The notes: generated from the sequence alone by a model not told the origin. Shown: positions 1 through 14,007, counted from the stretch's first letter. The stretch is DNA of 64,000 nt from Chionis minor (GCA_013398295.1 VZSF01010130.1:290308-354307), one strand, 5' to 3'. Made by a program: numbers and translations.

Positions 1-2224
1 CTTAAAGCTTCAAAGTTCAAAAGCTCTGAGTCAGAACAAGCCAATACCATCAGAAAAATGCAAAGCAAGAAAATGAGAAATTAAACCAAAATATAAGCAA
101 TCAGCTCACCGCAGACCTTGTCACACAAGACAACTGAATACTTTAGGACTTTACTAATGCAAACATGACTGGTACTTTTATGGTAATGCTCTGACAAGTT
201 ATATTTCCATGGATTTCAATTAGTATGCAGAACAACACAGAAATAATTATGAGTATCTGATAAGCAAGTAGATGGCATTTTGAGCATTAGCTAAGTAACC
301 AGGAGTATTAAGTTTAACCATAGAAGGTAAGTGTGGGTTTTTATTTGTTTTGTAAATTCTGCATTTTTAGAGGGGACTTCAAGGCCACTTAATTCGACAA
401 GACAGAAATTGAATAGTTTAAAGGAAGGCTTCTATAGCAGCACCTTATACAGCAGTGTTTCATGGGAGAAAGACAACATTTAAAATAATCCCAGTGAGAC
501 AGGCATATACATCTGTTTTTCGGGCCCATCGGTATTGAAAAAAAAACAAAAAACACAACATGAGTTCTGGAAGTACTGAAGGAAGAACATGATATGCTTG
601 AAAATGGTCTGGATTTGAGATGCCCAGAAGAAGGAAAAAATGAAATAATCCATCTGGCCTCATACTGAAAATCTGAACAATGGAGATAGCTGAAAAGGAT
701 TAAAACTTAAAATCACAGTAGAATTCCTTATTTAGAATACAAGGCTTTGAGCAACTTCAGTGGATTTCAGATGTGGAACAGCGCAAAAGGAAATTCAGTA
801 GTGGTAAAATATTTTTTAGGCCACAAGTATAATAAATACTTAGATATAGACTGTAAATCTGTAAGGATCACCCATCCTCAGAAAAATAAAACAAACTAGA
901 TAAAACCTAGGCAAGAACAAAATCACTAATAAGTAACAAAAATAAAATGTAAAAAAAAAAAAGGAACAATTATTAGTCTGAAGAGTAAAGACACTAAGGC
1001 AGATAAAGATACTGAACAAACCTTGGAGTTTGGTCAGAGAGAGATCATCAATCACAGTAATAAGCAGCTTTTTTAGAATAGAAGCTTAGAGAATTCAAAC
1101 CAAAATGGATCCAAGACAGAGCTAATTGACAGGAAACCCCTGTATTGCTTGTAAATATTAAAGGCATCTGGAGATAAAGGGAGAATAAAGCAAGGAAAAT
1201 AGTACAAAAGGCAACTGAGGTAAAAAAGAAACTAATCTAATAAGCAAGTAAAAATATGGAAAGACAATGACAGCTGAGAAACAAACTCTGCAGGGGCCAT
1301 GGGATGGGGTAAGTTCATTAGCACAGAAAGAAAAGGCCAGTCTTCCCCAAATGTCTTCAAGAACTGGCAGCAGATCTCGTATTTCCTAACTACCTATAAT
1401 CAAAATTATTCTACTGATAGCTTTTTTCAATATGCTGTTCACATATTCCAAAAAACTATGACTTTTCTCAATCGTACAAGCTACTGAGCCTATACACACC
1501 CCCACAGTTTAGTACATGCGCTACATACAGGCAACAGGCAGGTTTAAGGAAGCATCCTGACACTGCTAATGAGATAGGAAATATGAGCATGATGCTCTTT
1601 CTACAAAGCAGGAGCATTTGGCCAGTCAGATGGCTAAATGGAGCAGAGAACAAAACCATGATGCTCACACCTTTCTTATCAAAATGCAAACTAAGCAAAC
1701 TCCACAGAGTAGCAACCTCACACTGTAAGCCTGCAAACAAGATGCATCACAGATTTAAAGACAGCTCGGCTGTCCATTTACTGACTAGTGCACTGTCAGC
1801 TACAGTTTGGAAACAGAAAAGCCTCCCTGTGTCTCAAAATCCCCATACAATAAAGTATCAAGTCATCATAAAGACAAGAAAGCACCACACAAACTATGAA
1901 CATAATGAAATTCAACAAAGTGAATACAGTTTTAGTAGAAGGTAACATGATATTTTGCCTTCTATAGCAAAGCTGACTACAATTTACATACAAAAACCTG
2001 CGGAGTGAAATATGACCATAGACTAAAAACACTATCCACTTACGCATACACAGGGCAGAACCAATGCCAAACAATGTATTGAAGAAAAGCAACTTTTTAA
2101 TTAACATTTGATCAAGGCCTAAAGATTTTTCCACTGATGTTCCATTTTCAATCCAGTCATCTCTGTTCTGTATTAATTCATTCAGTTTAGGCACTATAAT
2201 AACATTTTATTTCTGCCTCAGAGA

Positions 2225-2960
2225 CTCAATGGGTGCAGAGAAGCCTTAGTTTGCGGGTCAGGATCAGCAGAGTCACCAGTAAGGATGACATAGTGTTGGG
2301 AGCACATTACAGAAACACCTGATACACATGGGGAATCGGATGAAATCTTCTCCACAACTCAAAGAATTCCCTGAACCGTAAACCCTGGTTCTCACGAGAG
2401 ACCTTAATCTCGCTGACATCCACTGGAAGGGCAACACAGCAAGGCACAAGCAAGCCGGGTGGTTTTCGGAGCTTATCAGAGACAACTTCTTGATATACAT
2501 ACTGGATGGGCCAACAATGGTGGCACACAGCTGTTCTCAAAGAAGAACTGGCTGCAGATGTGACCAAAGGCAGCTCTGAATGTAGCAACCATCAACTAGT
2601 ACAGTTCAAGACCCTGACTGAAGAAGGCAAGTAGCAGAGCACTGGAAAAACCTGGAACTTCAGGAGAACAGACTTCAGTTTACTGAAGGAACTGATAGGT
2701 GGCCATGGGAAGGAGCTCTGAAGAGTAAAGGAGCTCAGGAAAGCTGGCAGGTCTTCTCAAAAATACAAGTATCAGGAGACCAGCTTGGCTAAGCAGATTA
2801 TCAGAGCTCCAATGCAAGAAGAGCAGTACACAGAGGGGTGCAAACAGGGACAGCCTACATAGGAGTTTAGAAACATTGCCCAGGCACGTAGGGATGGTGT
2901 CAAGGAAGCCAAGCTCACCTTGAATTGACATTTGCAAGGAATGTTGAGGGCAACGAGATG
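2225..2960 (+). repeat. Old CR1 LINE fragment, ORF2 5' to middle part
   Basis: Read on the plus strand, the text resembles the CR1 ORF2 region between endonuclease and reverse transcriptase. It has the stretch around 'aggatcagcagagtcaccag', then 'ggaagggcaacacagcaagg' with 'cacaagcaa' at about 2427-2452, and a 'cttcaggagaacagacttcag' type block near 2660. Frames are broken by many stops and indels, so it is inactive. It lies antisense to CDK19. The duplicated segment starts inside it at about 2342. Limits are estimates from similarity I recognise, not from alignment. Confidence 0.7.
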
Positions 2961-5184
2961 CTATTACATTAGTTGTGAAAGGCTGAATAAGAAAATGTGA
3001 GTGAAGCGGGCAATTTAGTAACAGTATCTGCAGAGTCCCAACTTAAAAAGAATCCATCATCTGAAAACCCATGCCATCATTTCTCAGTCACATGTAATGT
3101 TAAATTAGAGAAAGGCATGTTCCAGAGTTATGTAAAGTCAATATAACATTCAAACAATTTTACAACTCCACACAGAATAAACTGAAAGCATGTATAAACT
3201 AACTTTACTTGACCAAAGGGAAAGTACAAATGGAAGAACATAAGGAAAATATGTAATGAGGAAGAGAAAATGAGAAACAGAAGAAGAAAGGTTTGTGATG
3301 CAAATCCAGAAAAGAAACGAAACTTTACAAAACATTCCAACCGAAGCTTTAAAACATGTAAGTGTATGTTCATGTGCATGCGCACATGCAGTCTTTCAGG
3401 GAGTATTTCAGTTTGGCAAGTAAGTATTTAAAAATGTCCTTCCTGCATTATCTGCTACTCTGTTCTTTACCTGAGTGACAAAGTGGCTATTTGCTTTCAG
3501 TGCATTGCTGCCTACAGCTTAAGCTGAAGAGAGCTAGCTTTGCTTTTTTTGTTCATTTCTGTTGAAAGCACCACCAGTTGCGTTTGCATTTGTGTGTTCT
3601 AAGAATATTCAGGATCTGAAGTGAACAGCAAATTCAAAGTGAAAAAAATGATCCTGAACATACTGAACACCTATTTTCCCTAGTCAGCTGCACTGGGAAT
3701 TTGGATTATATCCTAACTGTTGTCAAGTACCAAATTTGTAGAGAAGCTTCTTCAGCTCACACTGTGTTAGATGTTAGAATGAGGTAAAAGCTTTCTTTTT
3801 CTTCTTCTTTTTAATATACTTGCCATAGATTTATTGATATTGCTCTCCTGCTTTGAGCAGAGACACAAGTTCAAGAAAAGAAAAATAACCTCTGTATGGA
3901 AAAAAATAAAGTTTCAAATTCTGTATTTTGAAAGCAATGGTGTGCTAAATGCAGCATTCCCTTTTCCTTTCTCCTCTGCATGCTCTTTTTTGCTGTTAAA
4001 TTGCTGAAGGAGGTGGCTGTAGTTAAACAGTGGAGCTGACTAGCTGCTTCAGATGATGCTCTGCTTTTGTTATAATTACTTGACAAAAAAGTTATACTTC
4101 AAGCTGTGAAATATATTTTCATAAACATTGCAGTGCATTTATGGGCTGATAAGAAAAAAGCCAACTTGATTAAAACAAAAATCTCTTTTTATTCCACAGA
4201 TTTACTACCTATTACTACTTTTTTATTTAATGAAGTTAATTGTTCTTTCAGACATAATAAAATAAAAAAAGACAAAAAAAAGTCCACAGAACCCTTTTGA
4301 AGAATAACCAAAGCAGGAATTTAAGTACTCCCTTACACAAGAAGCATTTAAATTACACAGATTATACAAGATTAGGCCATGTAATGCAGAGAGCTCTTAT
4401 TCTTCCTATGGCATGCAAAACATGAGTTATCATGTACCTGAACCCAAAACCTCCTTCCACCTGATTCATACTTATAAGATCAAAATGAACAGACACTTCT
4501 AGTTAACACATGCCTTAACCCTCTAATAAAAATCCCTTCAAAAAAATTTTTTTTCAACTTACACCTATTTCACTACCTCCAGCTATTGAAAGAGGGAGTG
4601 GAATTGCAAACATTCCACAAACAAATCTAACAATCTTTTCTAATTAGGTAGTAAAGAATTTATGAGGAGATTTTACATTGCCAAATATTCTACACATTTA
4701 TATTATCTTGGCAAAGGAAAAGAAGCTCTGACATTCAGAAGGAATCTCCTACAGCAAACGTACTCAGGAACACAGACTTTTTTAAAGCCTTGCTTTACCT
4801 AACCTTGCCTTAAACAAAGCCAGAGACCAAGGTTAGAAACCAATTTTTCTACGTGACAGTAAAAACTGCAGGCTGCTGCAATAGTCAAGGTCAATGAAAG
4901 GGTCAATCTAGCCAAAGCAGAAGACTTGTACCTATTATGAAATTCTATGTAACTGTTCTTAAAGAGAGTCGATGGCATTACAGATCTTCAAAGTTTTATT
5001 AATACTGAAAAGGTACCATCGTTATCCCTGTACAGCTGGTCTTTTCTGCATTCCTAAGAGATGCAGAGACAGGTCAAAAAGGTTACAAGGCCAGCCTGGT
5101 GCACAGTCTCAAATTAAGTAGCTTCACATTTAGTTCCTTTGACTCAGCCGTTTCCAACCAGGAAGGTGAGAGCAGCTTGGAAGT
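2341..5184. repeat. Tandem duplication, copy 1 (2844-bp period)
   Basis: This segment reappears at 5186-8028 with a constant offset of 2844 bases. All open frames match one for one (for example 2680-2937 with 5524-5781, and 3871-4086 with 6715-6930), and I saw no substitution in the stretches compared. It covers the second part of the CR1 fragment and about 2.2 kb of unique intron. Identity this complete in neutral intron means either a very recent duplication or, more likely, an assembly error. Confidence 0.9.
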
Positions 5185-5185
5185 N
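5185..5185. other. Single N at the duplication junction
   Basis: One undetermined base separates the end of copy 1 (ending ggaagt) from the start of copy 2 (beginning gaaatcttct). Such a one-base N between two identical blocks is typical of a scaffold join or gap closure where overlapping contigs were not merged. Confidence 0.95.
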
Positions 5186-8028
5186 GAAATCTTCTCCACA
5201 ACTCAAAGAATTCCCTGAACCGTAAACCCTGGTTCTCACGAGAGACCTTAATCTCGCTGACATCCACTGGAAGGGCAACACAGCAAGGCACAAGCAAGCC
5301 GGGTGGTTTTCGGAGCTTATCAGAGACAACTTCTTGATATACATACTGGATGGGCCAACAATGGTGGCACACAGCTGTTCTCAAAGAAGAACTGGCTGCA
5401 GATGTGACCAAAGGCAGCTCTGAATGTAGCAACCATCAACTAGTACAGTTCAAGACCCTGACTGAAGAAGGCAAGTAGCAGAGCACTGGAAAAACCTGGA
5501 ACTTCAGGAGAACAGACTTCAGTTTACTGAAGGAACTGATAGGTGGCCATGGGAAGGAGCTCTGAAGAGTAAAGGAGCTCAGGAAAGCTGGCAGGTCTTC
5601 TCAAAAATACAAGTATCAGGAGACCAGCTTGGCTAAGCAGATTATCAGAGCTCCAATGCAAGAAGAGCAGTACACAGAGGGGTGCAAACAGGGACAGCCT
5701 ACATAGGAGTTTAGAAACATTGCCCAGGCACGTAGGGATGGTGTCAAGGAAGCCAAGCTCACCTTGAATTGACATTTGCAAGGAATGTTGAGGGCAACGA
5801 GATGCTATTACATTAGTTGTGAAAGGCTGAATAAGAAAATGTGAGTGAAGCGGGCAATTTAGTAACAGTATCTGCAGAGTCCCAACTTAAAAAGAATCCA
5901 TCATCTGAAAACCCATGCCATCATTTCTCAGTCACATGTAATGTTAAATTAGAGAAAGGCATGTTCCAGAGTTATGTAAAGTCAATATAACATTCAAACA
6001 ATTTTACAACTCCACACAGAATAAACTGAAAGCATGTATAAACTAACTTTACTTGACCAAAGGGAAAGTACAAATGGAAGAACATAAGGAAAATATGTAA
6101 TGAGGAAGAGAAAATGAGAAACAGAAGAAGAAAGGTTTGTGATGCAAATCCAGAAAAGAAACGAAACTTTACAAAACATTCCAACCGAAGCTTTAAAACA
6201 TGTAAGTGTATGTTCATGTGCATGCGCACATGCAGTCTTTCAGGGAGTATTTCAGTTTGGCAAGTAAGTATTTAAAAATGTCCTTCCTGCATTATCTGCT
6301 ACTCTGTTCTTTACCTGAGTGACAAAGTGGCTATTTGCTTTCAGTGCATTGCTGCCTACAGCTTAAGCTGAAGAGAGCTAGCTTTGCTTTTTTTGTTCAT
6401 TTCTGTTGAAAGCACCACCAGTTGCGTTTGCATTTGTGTGTTCTAAGAATATTCAGGATCTGAAGTGAACAGCAAATTCAAAGTGAAAAAAATGATCCTG
6501 AACATACTGAACACCTATTTTCCCTAGTCAGCTGCACTGGGAATTTGGATTATATCCTAACTGTTGTCAAGTACCAAATTTGTAGAGAAGCTTCTTCAGC
6601 TCACACTGTGTTAGATGTTAGAATGAGGTAAAAGCTTTCTTTTTCTTCTTCTTTTTAATATACTTGCCATAGATTTATTGATATTGCTCTCCTGCTTTGA
6701 GCAGAGACACAAGTTCAAGAAAAGAAAAATAACCTCTGTATGGAAAAAAATAAAGTTTCAAATTCTGTATTTTGAAAGCAATGGTGTGCTAAATGCAGCA
6801 TTCCCTTTTCCTTTCTCCTCTGCATGCTCTTTTTTGCTGTTAAATTGCTGAAGGAGGTGGCTGTAGTTAAACAGTGGAGCTGACTAGCTGCTTCAGATGA
6901 TGCTCTGCTTTTGTTATAATTACTTGACAAAAAAGTTATACTTCAAGCTGTGAAATATATTTTCATAAACATTGCAGTGCATTTATGGGCTGATAAGAAA
7001 AAAGCCAACTTGATTAAAACAAAAATCTCTTTTTATTCCACAGATTTACTACCTATTACTACTTTTTTATTTAATGAAGTTAATTGTTCTTTCAGACATA
7101 ATAAAATAAAAAAAGACAAAAAAAAGTCCACAGAACCCTTTTGAAGAATAACCAAAGCAGGAATTTAAGTACTCCCTTACACAAGAAGCATTTAAATTAC
7201 ACAGATTATACAAGATTAGGCCATGTAATGCAGAGAGCTCTTATTCTTCCTATGGCATGCAAAACATGAGTTATCATGTACCTGAACCCAAAACCTCCTT
7301 CCACCTGATTCATACTTATAAGATCAAAATGAACAGACACTTCTAGTTAACACATGCCTTAACCCTCTAATAAAAATCCCTTCAAAAAAATTTTTTTTCA
7401 ACTTACACCTATTTCACTACCTCCAGCTATTGAAAGAGGGAGTGGAATTGCAAACATTCCACAAACAAATCTAACAATCTTTTCTAATTAGGTAGTAAAG
7501 AATTTATGAGGAGATTTTACATTGCCAAATATTCTACACATTTATATTATCTTGGCAAAGGAAAAGAAGCTCTGACATTCAGAAGGAATCTCCTACAGCA
7601 AACGTACTCAGGAACACAGACTTTTTTAAAGCCTTGCTTTACCTAACCTTGCCTTAAACAAAGCCAGAGACCAAGGTTAGAAACCAATTTTTCTACGTGA
7701 CAGTAAAAACTGCAGGCTGCTGCAATAGTCAAGGTCAATGAAAGGGTCAATCTAGCCAAAGCAGAAGACTTGTACCTATTATGAAATTCTATGTAACTGT
7801 TCTTAAAGAGAGTCGATGGCATTACAGATCTTCAAAGTTTTATTAATACTGAAAAGGTACCATCGTTATCCCTGTACAGCTGGTCTTTTCTGCATTCCTA
7901 AGAGATGCAGAGACAGGTCAAAAAGGTTACAAGGCCAGCCTGGTGCACAGTCTCAAATTAAGTAGCTTCACATTTAGTTCCTTTGACTCAGCCGTTTCCA
8001 ACCAGGAAGGTGAGAGCAGCTTGGAAGT
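5186..8028. repeat. Tandem duplication, copy 2
   Basis: Apparently perfect second copy of 2342-5184. It begins in the middle of the CR1 fragment (CR1 part about 5186-5804) and ends at ggaagt, after which unique intron sequence resumes with gacatgcagc. The right end of copy 1 and the right end of copy 2 are identical (ttggaagt), so the true sequence may be a single copy running straight from 2341 through this block to 8029. Confidence 0.9.
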
Positions 8029-8875
8029 GACATGCAGCGCCTGACAGCGGTAAAAGCAAAAGAAGCTTTACCAGCTCTACCAGCAAGGCAGGACGTGTCC
8101 CCTCGAGCGTCCCTGCGCCATGCCAACAGCCGTACTGCTGAGAAACACACGGCAAAGGCACAACGTGCTTCAAGACAGAGACAGTAAGTCCAGCTGGACC
8201 TCCCTGCCTCAGCTTTGGCACCACAGACCCCCCAAAGCTGAGAGGAGGGAGTCGCAGCCCTAGAAGAGCTGCCTACATGGAAAGGGAGGCCACGGACAAC
8301 AGGGAGGCAGAAAAGAAAAACATAAATACAGTGAGACAGAGAGCCTTGCTCAAGAGAGCCAAGAAACACAAAAAGGTTACAAAAACCTATTGTTTAATCT
8401 GTAAGGCTTCTAAAACTCTGCCCAACCTCAGAAACTGAGGATGCCAAAGTATTTATACCCTCTAGTACTTTGTAATATACGTTGCATCAATAGGCAAAAG
8501 GCCCGAGAAGAATTCGCGCACACTAAATTGCTCAGATGAGCTTTCAGTAACTCATTTAACATTATTTTAGCCTGGACCAATAAGCGCAAGTATGAACACA
8601 AAGGGCAACGAACACCCCCACTAGTGTCCCACAGCATACTGGCAACATTTCAAGGTCTCCCAGAAGGAGCAGCCTCTAGCAGCTTCACTAACAACTAGCA
8701 CACACAGGCACAGCATGTGGCAACTAAAATGGTTATATGTCCCAGAACCAACATTCACACAGGCCAAAACTGCAGCAATTCAGGGCACTCTTAAGCAAGG
8801 CTAGGAGAGGAGAAATGCTGCTAGTTTGTGGCTCTACTTCTGCCATTTAAATCAGCTGTAACACCTTAGTCTAAT

Positions 8876-8894
8876 CCCCACCCCACCCCCCCCC
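8876..8894 (-). other. G-quadruplex-capable tract on the CDK19 sense strand
   Basis: The plus strand reads CCCC A CCCC A then nine C. On the minus strand, the sense strand of CDK19, this is nine G, T, four G, T, four G. The nine-G run can be split 4+1+4, giving four runs of four G with one-base loops. An A8 run follows on the plus strand. Folding in DNA or pre-mRNA is an inference from the pattern. Confidence 0.6.
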
Positions 8895-9780
8895 AAAAAA
8901 AAGGCTACCAAGCTATAAAAAAAAAAAAATCCTTGATATAGAAAAACCTAATGAAGTTTAGAACTAAAATCACCATTTACAGAGAAGATAGCTTGAACTG
9001 GTAACCTGTCCTTGGAAGATGGGAAGTTCTCTGTGTTAGGGGTGGGGAGAAAAGCTAGAAAGGACCAGGAGATGACAGAAGAGCTTCCTAGGACTTAAGT
9101 TCACATGAAACCTTTAGTAGTAGTCACCTTTGTCCACTGGCTATGCTTTACAGGAGGGGAAAAAAAAGTATCTTCTATAGACATCCTTAAACTATTCTCT
9201 TTTGGGTTAAGAAGAATTTCAGAGCAAGATTGTACTCACCATAGTACAAGTGACTATTACAAATACTTCATTGGTTTCTAGGACATTCTTACTACTATAT
9301 TTAATATACTTACATGAAACTGTCACTGTAAGAGAACAGACAGAATACACTAAAAAACACTGACTGTTTTTCAGAGGAAAACTGAACTTATTTTTCATTT
9401 GTCATTGATTGTTTTTTTTAATACATATGACTCATACCAGGGAACTGTTACAAGTACTAGATTAAATGTGTGTTCTGGTGACAAACAGACCCCAAAAATA
9501 AATTTGGGAATAAAGCTCAGACCCTTCAAAAAATTTTCCAAGAACATTACGTAGACACCTAATTCAGTGACCAGTCAAGAACCTCAAAAGAGCAACTCAG
9601 GATTGCATCTTTTATTGGAACTTATCAAACCAATGTTTCTTCATTGTATTTCACTGCCAAGTAGTGTACAATCACACCACTTTATTAGAACAAAATTGTT
9701 ATCTGCTTATTAGAAATATATCTGAAAGGCATGGCTCTATTTCTACTAGATGGACAGAAATACTAGAAGATTGTTTTAGA

Positions 9781-11925
9781 GAATCACAGAATCTTTCAGG
9801 CTGGAAGGGACTTCTTGAGACCTAGCCCAACCTCCCTGCTCAAGCGAGATCAGGTAAAACAGGCTGCCCACGACTGTGGCCAGTCAAGCTTTAAGCATTT
9901 CCACAGATGGAGACTTCACAACCTCCCTGGGTAACCTGTTCCAGTGCTCGGTCATCCTCACAGTAAAGAAGCACCTTTTCATATTCAGATGGAATTTCAT
10001 GTATTTTAACGTGTCCCCCTCACCTCTTGTCCTGCCACTGGACACCACTGAGAAGTGTCTGGTTCCCATTTCCTTACTCTCTCCTGTCAGGTATTTACAC
10101 ACCTTGGCAAGATCCCCCAGAGCCTTCTCTTCTCCAGGCTAAACAATGCCACAGCTCTCTCAGCCTCTCCTCATGTCAGATACTCCAGTCCCTTCATCAT
10201 CTTTAGGGCCCTGCACTGGGCTCACTCCAGTTGCTCCACGTCTCTCTTGTACTGGGCAGCCCAGGACTGGTCACAGAACTCCAGGCATGGCCTCAACAGC
10301 GCTGTGTTAAAAGTGAAGGATCACCCCCCTTGACTTGTTGGCACTGCTCTGCCTAACGCAGCCCAGGTTGCCATGGACTGTCTTTGCCCTCAGGGTGCAT
10401 TGCCTGCTTGTGGTCAGCTTGCTGTCCACCAGGGCTCCTATGCAGAGTTGTTTCCCAGCCAGTCAGCCCCCAGCATATACTGGCGCATGGAGTTATTCCA
10501 CCCCACATGTGGGACTTTGCATTTGTCTTTGTTGAACTTCACAAGATTCCTCTCCATCCATTTCTCTAGCGTGCTGAGGTCCCTCTGAACAGCAGCACAG
10601 CCATCTGATGTTATCAGCTTCTTCTCAGAGTTTTGTGTCAACTGCAAACTTGCTGAGGATGGACCCAGCATCCAGTTCATTAATGAAGATACTGAACAGT
10701 ATCAGCCCCAGTATCAATCCCTGGGCTACACCACTAGTGACTTGTCTCCAACTGGACTTAGTGCCACTGACCACAATCCTCTGGGCCAAACTGTTCAGCC
10801 AGTTTTCAAGCTACCTCACTTCCCGCTTACCTAACCTATAGTTTCTTAGCTTGTCTATGAGGGTGTTATGGGAGACAGCATCAAAAGCGTTACTAAAGTC
10901 AAAATAAAACAGCATCCACAGCATTCACCAAGCTGATTGCCTCATTGTAGAAGGCTATCAGGTTGGTTAAGGACAATTTCACCTTTGTAAATCTATGCTG
11001 ATTAGTCCCAATATGTCTAGAAATGGTTTCTAGGAGGATTTTCTCCATTACTCTGCCAGAGACTGAGGTGAGGCTGACGAGCCTGTAGTTCCCCTAATCC
11101 TCCTTCCTGCACTTCTTGGAGACAGGAGAGACATTTGCTGTCTTCCATTCCTCAGGAACCTCTCCTAATCTCCATGATCTTTCAAAGAGTGGCCTTATAA
11201 TCATTGAGATCATTGCGAGCGGCCTTATAATGACATCAGGCAGCACCCTCAACACTTGTCCGTGCAGCCCATCAGGGGCCACAGACCTGTGTATGCCCAG
11301 TTTGTTTAAGTGCTCCCTAACCTGGTCGTCCTCCACCAAAGCTAAGTCTTCTGCACTTAACATTCTCTCAGTAGCATGGGATTCCTGAATGCTGGTCTTA
11401 CCAGTGAAGACTGAGGCAAAAAACTTACTGAGTACCTCGGCCTTTTCCATATCCTTTGTTCCCATTCAGCAGCAGGCTCGTGTTTTCCTTAGCCTTCCCT
11501 TCCACTGTTTAAATCCTTCCTTGTTGCCCTTCAGCTCCCTTGCCAGACTTAACTCCAGGTCAGCCTTGGCGTTCCTAACCCTTGTAAGGTCAGAAAGCAA
11601 TTCTGTATTCCTCTTGCTGCATTACCGATCCCTGCTTCCACCTCAAATATGCTTCCTTTCTATGTATGAGCTCAATAAGGAGCTCCTTGTTCATCCACGC
11701 AGGCCTCCTACTGCCCTTGTTTGCTTTCCTACTTATTGGGATGGAACTTTCTTGAGCTTGGACAAGGTGATCTTTGAATATTAACGAGCTCTCCAGGGCT
11801 GTGTCTCATAGGATAGATCTCTGAAGTGGTTGAAGTCTGCTCTCCTGAAGTCCAGAATTGTGATCCTGCTTTTTGACATGCTCCCTCTAGTTAGGATCCT
11901 GAAGTCCACCATCTCAGCCAAATAA
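9781..11925 (-). mobile_element. CR1 LINE, 5'-truncated, with inactivated ORF2
   Basis: The element runs on the minus strand, with its 3' end at 9781 (gaatcacagaatc on plus is the reverse of the CR1 terminal repeat). ORF2 pieces remain open on the minus strand at about 11465-11094 (reverse transcriptase N-terminal part, with motifs such as VPEEWK), 10680-10438 and 10102-9884 (C-terminal end with HWNRLPREVV). The polymerase active-site motif near 10631-10648 reads FAVDT, where the family has F/YADD, so the first catalytic aspartate is lost. Stops and frameshifts also separate the pieces. About 2.1 kb remain of a roughly 4.5-kb family, so it is truncated at the 5' end, as most CR1 copies are. 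It is inserted in CDK19 intron 2 in the gene's own orientation. Confidence 0.93.
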
Positions 11926-14007
11926 GCCAATAACAATAATCATATCATAGCTCCTCAAGTTGTCCAAACCTGCAGATTTTCTGATTTCTTCCAGATTAGC
12001 CTCTACTACCATTCAGCCGTTGGTTTCTGCAATTCCTCACGTGAAAAGCAACAGATAACCACACATTTTGAAAGGGACTTAGTCACTACAATAAGTTCTA
12101 ATGGAGATAGTTGTGAACAGTTTGGGGTCCAGCACCATAAGCCTAAAATCCACTGTCCAAATCAGTCACCAAATTAATCACTTTCTCTGAATTTAATAAA
12201 AAATAATTAAAAAAAAATCAAGGAAAGGCATTTTACTGCTTTCTCCTACCCTCCTTTAACTAATACTCACAATGAGATTGTACTTTTCTTACACCGTTAC
12301 CAAACCTTATAGATCACAAAAGTTCTTCCACACTCAGTGACAGGATAAATATCCAGCTTTTTTAAGCAGCCATTGAACGGTACTGAGTGATTCTTTCTCT
12401 GAATTAGTTTTTCCCCAAACCCACAATTAGAAGCTTATAGACTCTTCACTATGGAAAGGAAAGTACTTGAAGTAGCCAGCACAATCCTCTCATGGGAAGT
12501 AAACCCTTTGGGACAAGAAATCTCAGATAAAGCTCTATTACCCTGGTGCTTTTTTGATAAACAAATACAAAATTCCATTACTGTTAGCTGTTCACAGACT
12601 TTTAAAGTCATAGCTATTGCTTCCTAACAGATGATGGCCAAGATACTTCACAGGAAAAATAAAAAGAAAAAACCAGTGCTAACAAATAATACCCCTCTGG
12701 TCTGTTCATTCTGCTTCCACCTGCCATTCTAAGAAAGCTACTTAGTTAAAGTAAGGAGCAAAAAGTAAAACAGAAAGGGAGAATTGAATAAAGTCTTCCT
12801 TTCCCCACAGAAGTAGCTAAGTTACCTTTTCAGCATAATTAAGAAAAACTTTTCCCAAAATACACATCATATTATTTTTAAATCCAGTTTATTACCCTTG
12901 TCTACCTCCACATTTGATTACATTCAACTCTTTACTTTCCTTCTTTCAAATCAAATGATACAGGAAAGTTCTTTCTGCATGAGGAAATCTATATCCTTGC
13001 CCTAATACCCAGTACCATAATCACATGCTCTTTTGCTGTGCAGGCTTCCAATGTATCTTTAAAATACCTTGCAATGAACATGCTCTCATGTCCCACCTCT
13101 GAATGGGAAGGAATAGAGTTTTCTTAAGGCCTTAGTGTCTAAAAATGCATTTTATTTCTCTTCTACAATGCAAACTGAGTTAACAAATTCCTAGAGCCAT
13201 TTCGTCTATAAATAGCTCTAGGAATTCAAAATAATTTTTTTTGCCCATATTACAAAAAGAATTAGAAATCCCACCCTGATGTTCAAGCAATAAGGAAAAC
13301 ATTTCATCCATCACTGCTTCCAAAATAAGCTAATACAAGTCTTAAGCTGAAAGAAGTGTCACTTTCATTAACTAAATCATGTCAATTGAGAAGTCTCTGT
13401 TTCATAACTCTCATTCCTATTTTCCAGCTCTACTCTTCAAAAATGCTGTTGCTTAACCCTACCAATAATCTGCCTCATAACAAGAACACAGAAATAATTG
13501 GCACTTCAGTTACCTTCAGAACAGACTTGAGTTACAGGAAATAAATTAGCTTTTTCGTTTCTCTCTTTCCACAATTGTTTATCATATAAGAATCCCCTCT
13601 AGTATTTTCACATTCAATACAACAGGATTGACCGAAATATGGATTCCTTCAGCAGGTATCACCCTACAGCTGAAAGAAAGCAGTCATCACTTGCCCCAGG
13701 AACCTGTATTTTCACTGACATAAGCCTCCTTCCATGAAGGGATCGTATTGATAGTGGTAAAAAAGGCTTTATGTTTTCCAAGTCCTAAGCAAAGACAGAC
13801 CAACTCCATCTGTAAGATCAGAAGAGAGGAGTAGTCTGCTTTTTCTCTTCGGGAAAATTACCCAGTAGATCTCATTCTGAGTGCCTAGGCAACACTACAC
13901 AGAAAATGGTCTTGAATTGCAAAACTGAATGCCTTTTAGTTCAGCAATGTATTTCTTGAGCACATTGTCAAGTGTCTTCAGGTTACTGAATTACTAAAAT
14001 AATCCGA

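Noticed and set aside
1796..2194. 132-codon minus-strand open frame
   Set aside because: Hydrophobic stretches reflect T-rich composition, it matches no family I know, and it lies in CDK19 intron 2 without convincing splice sites.
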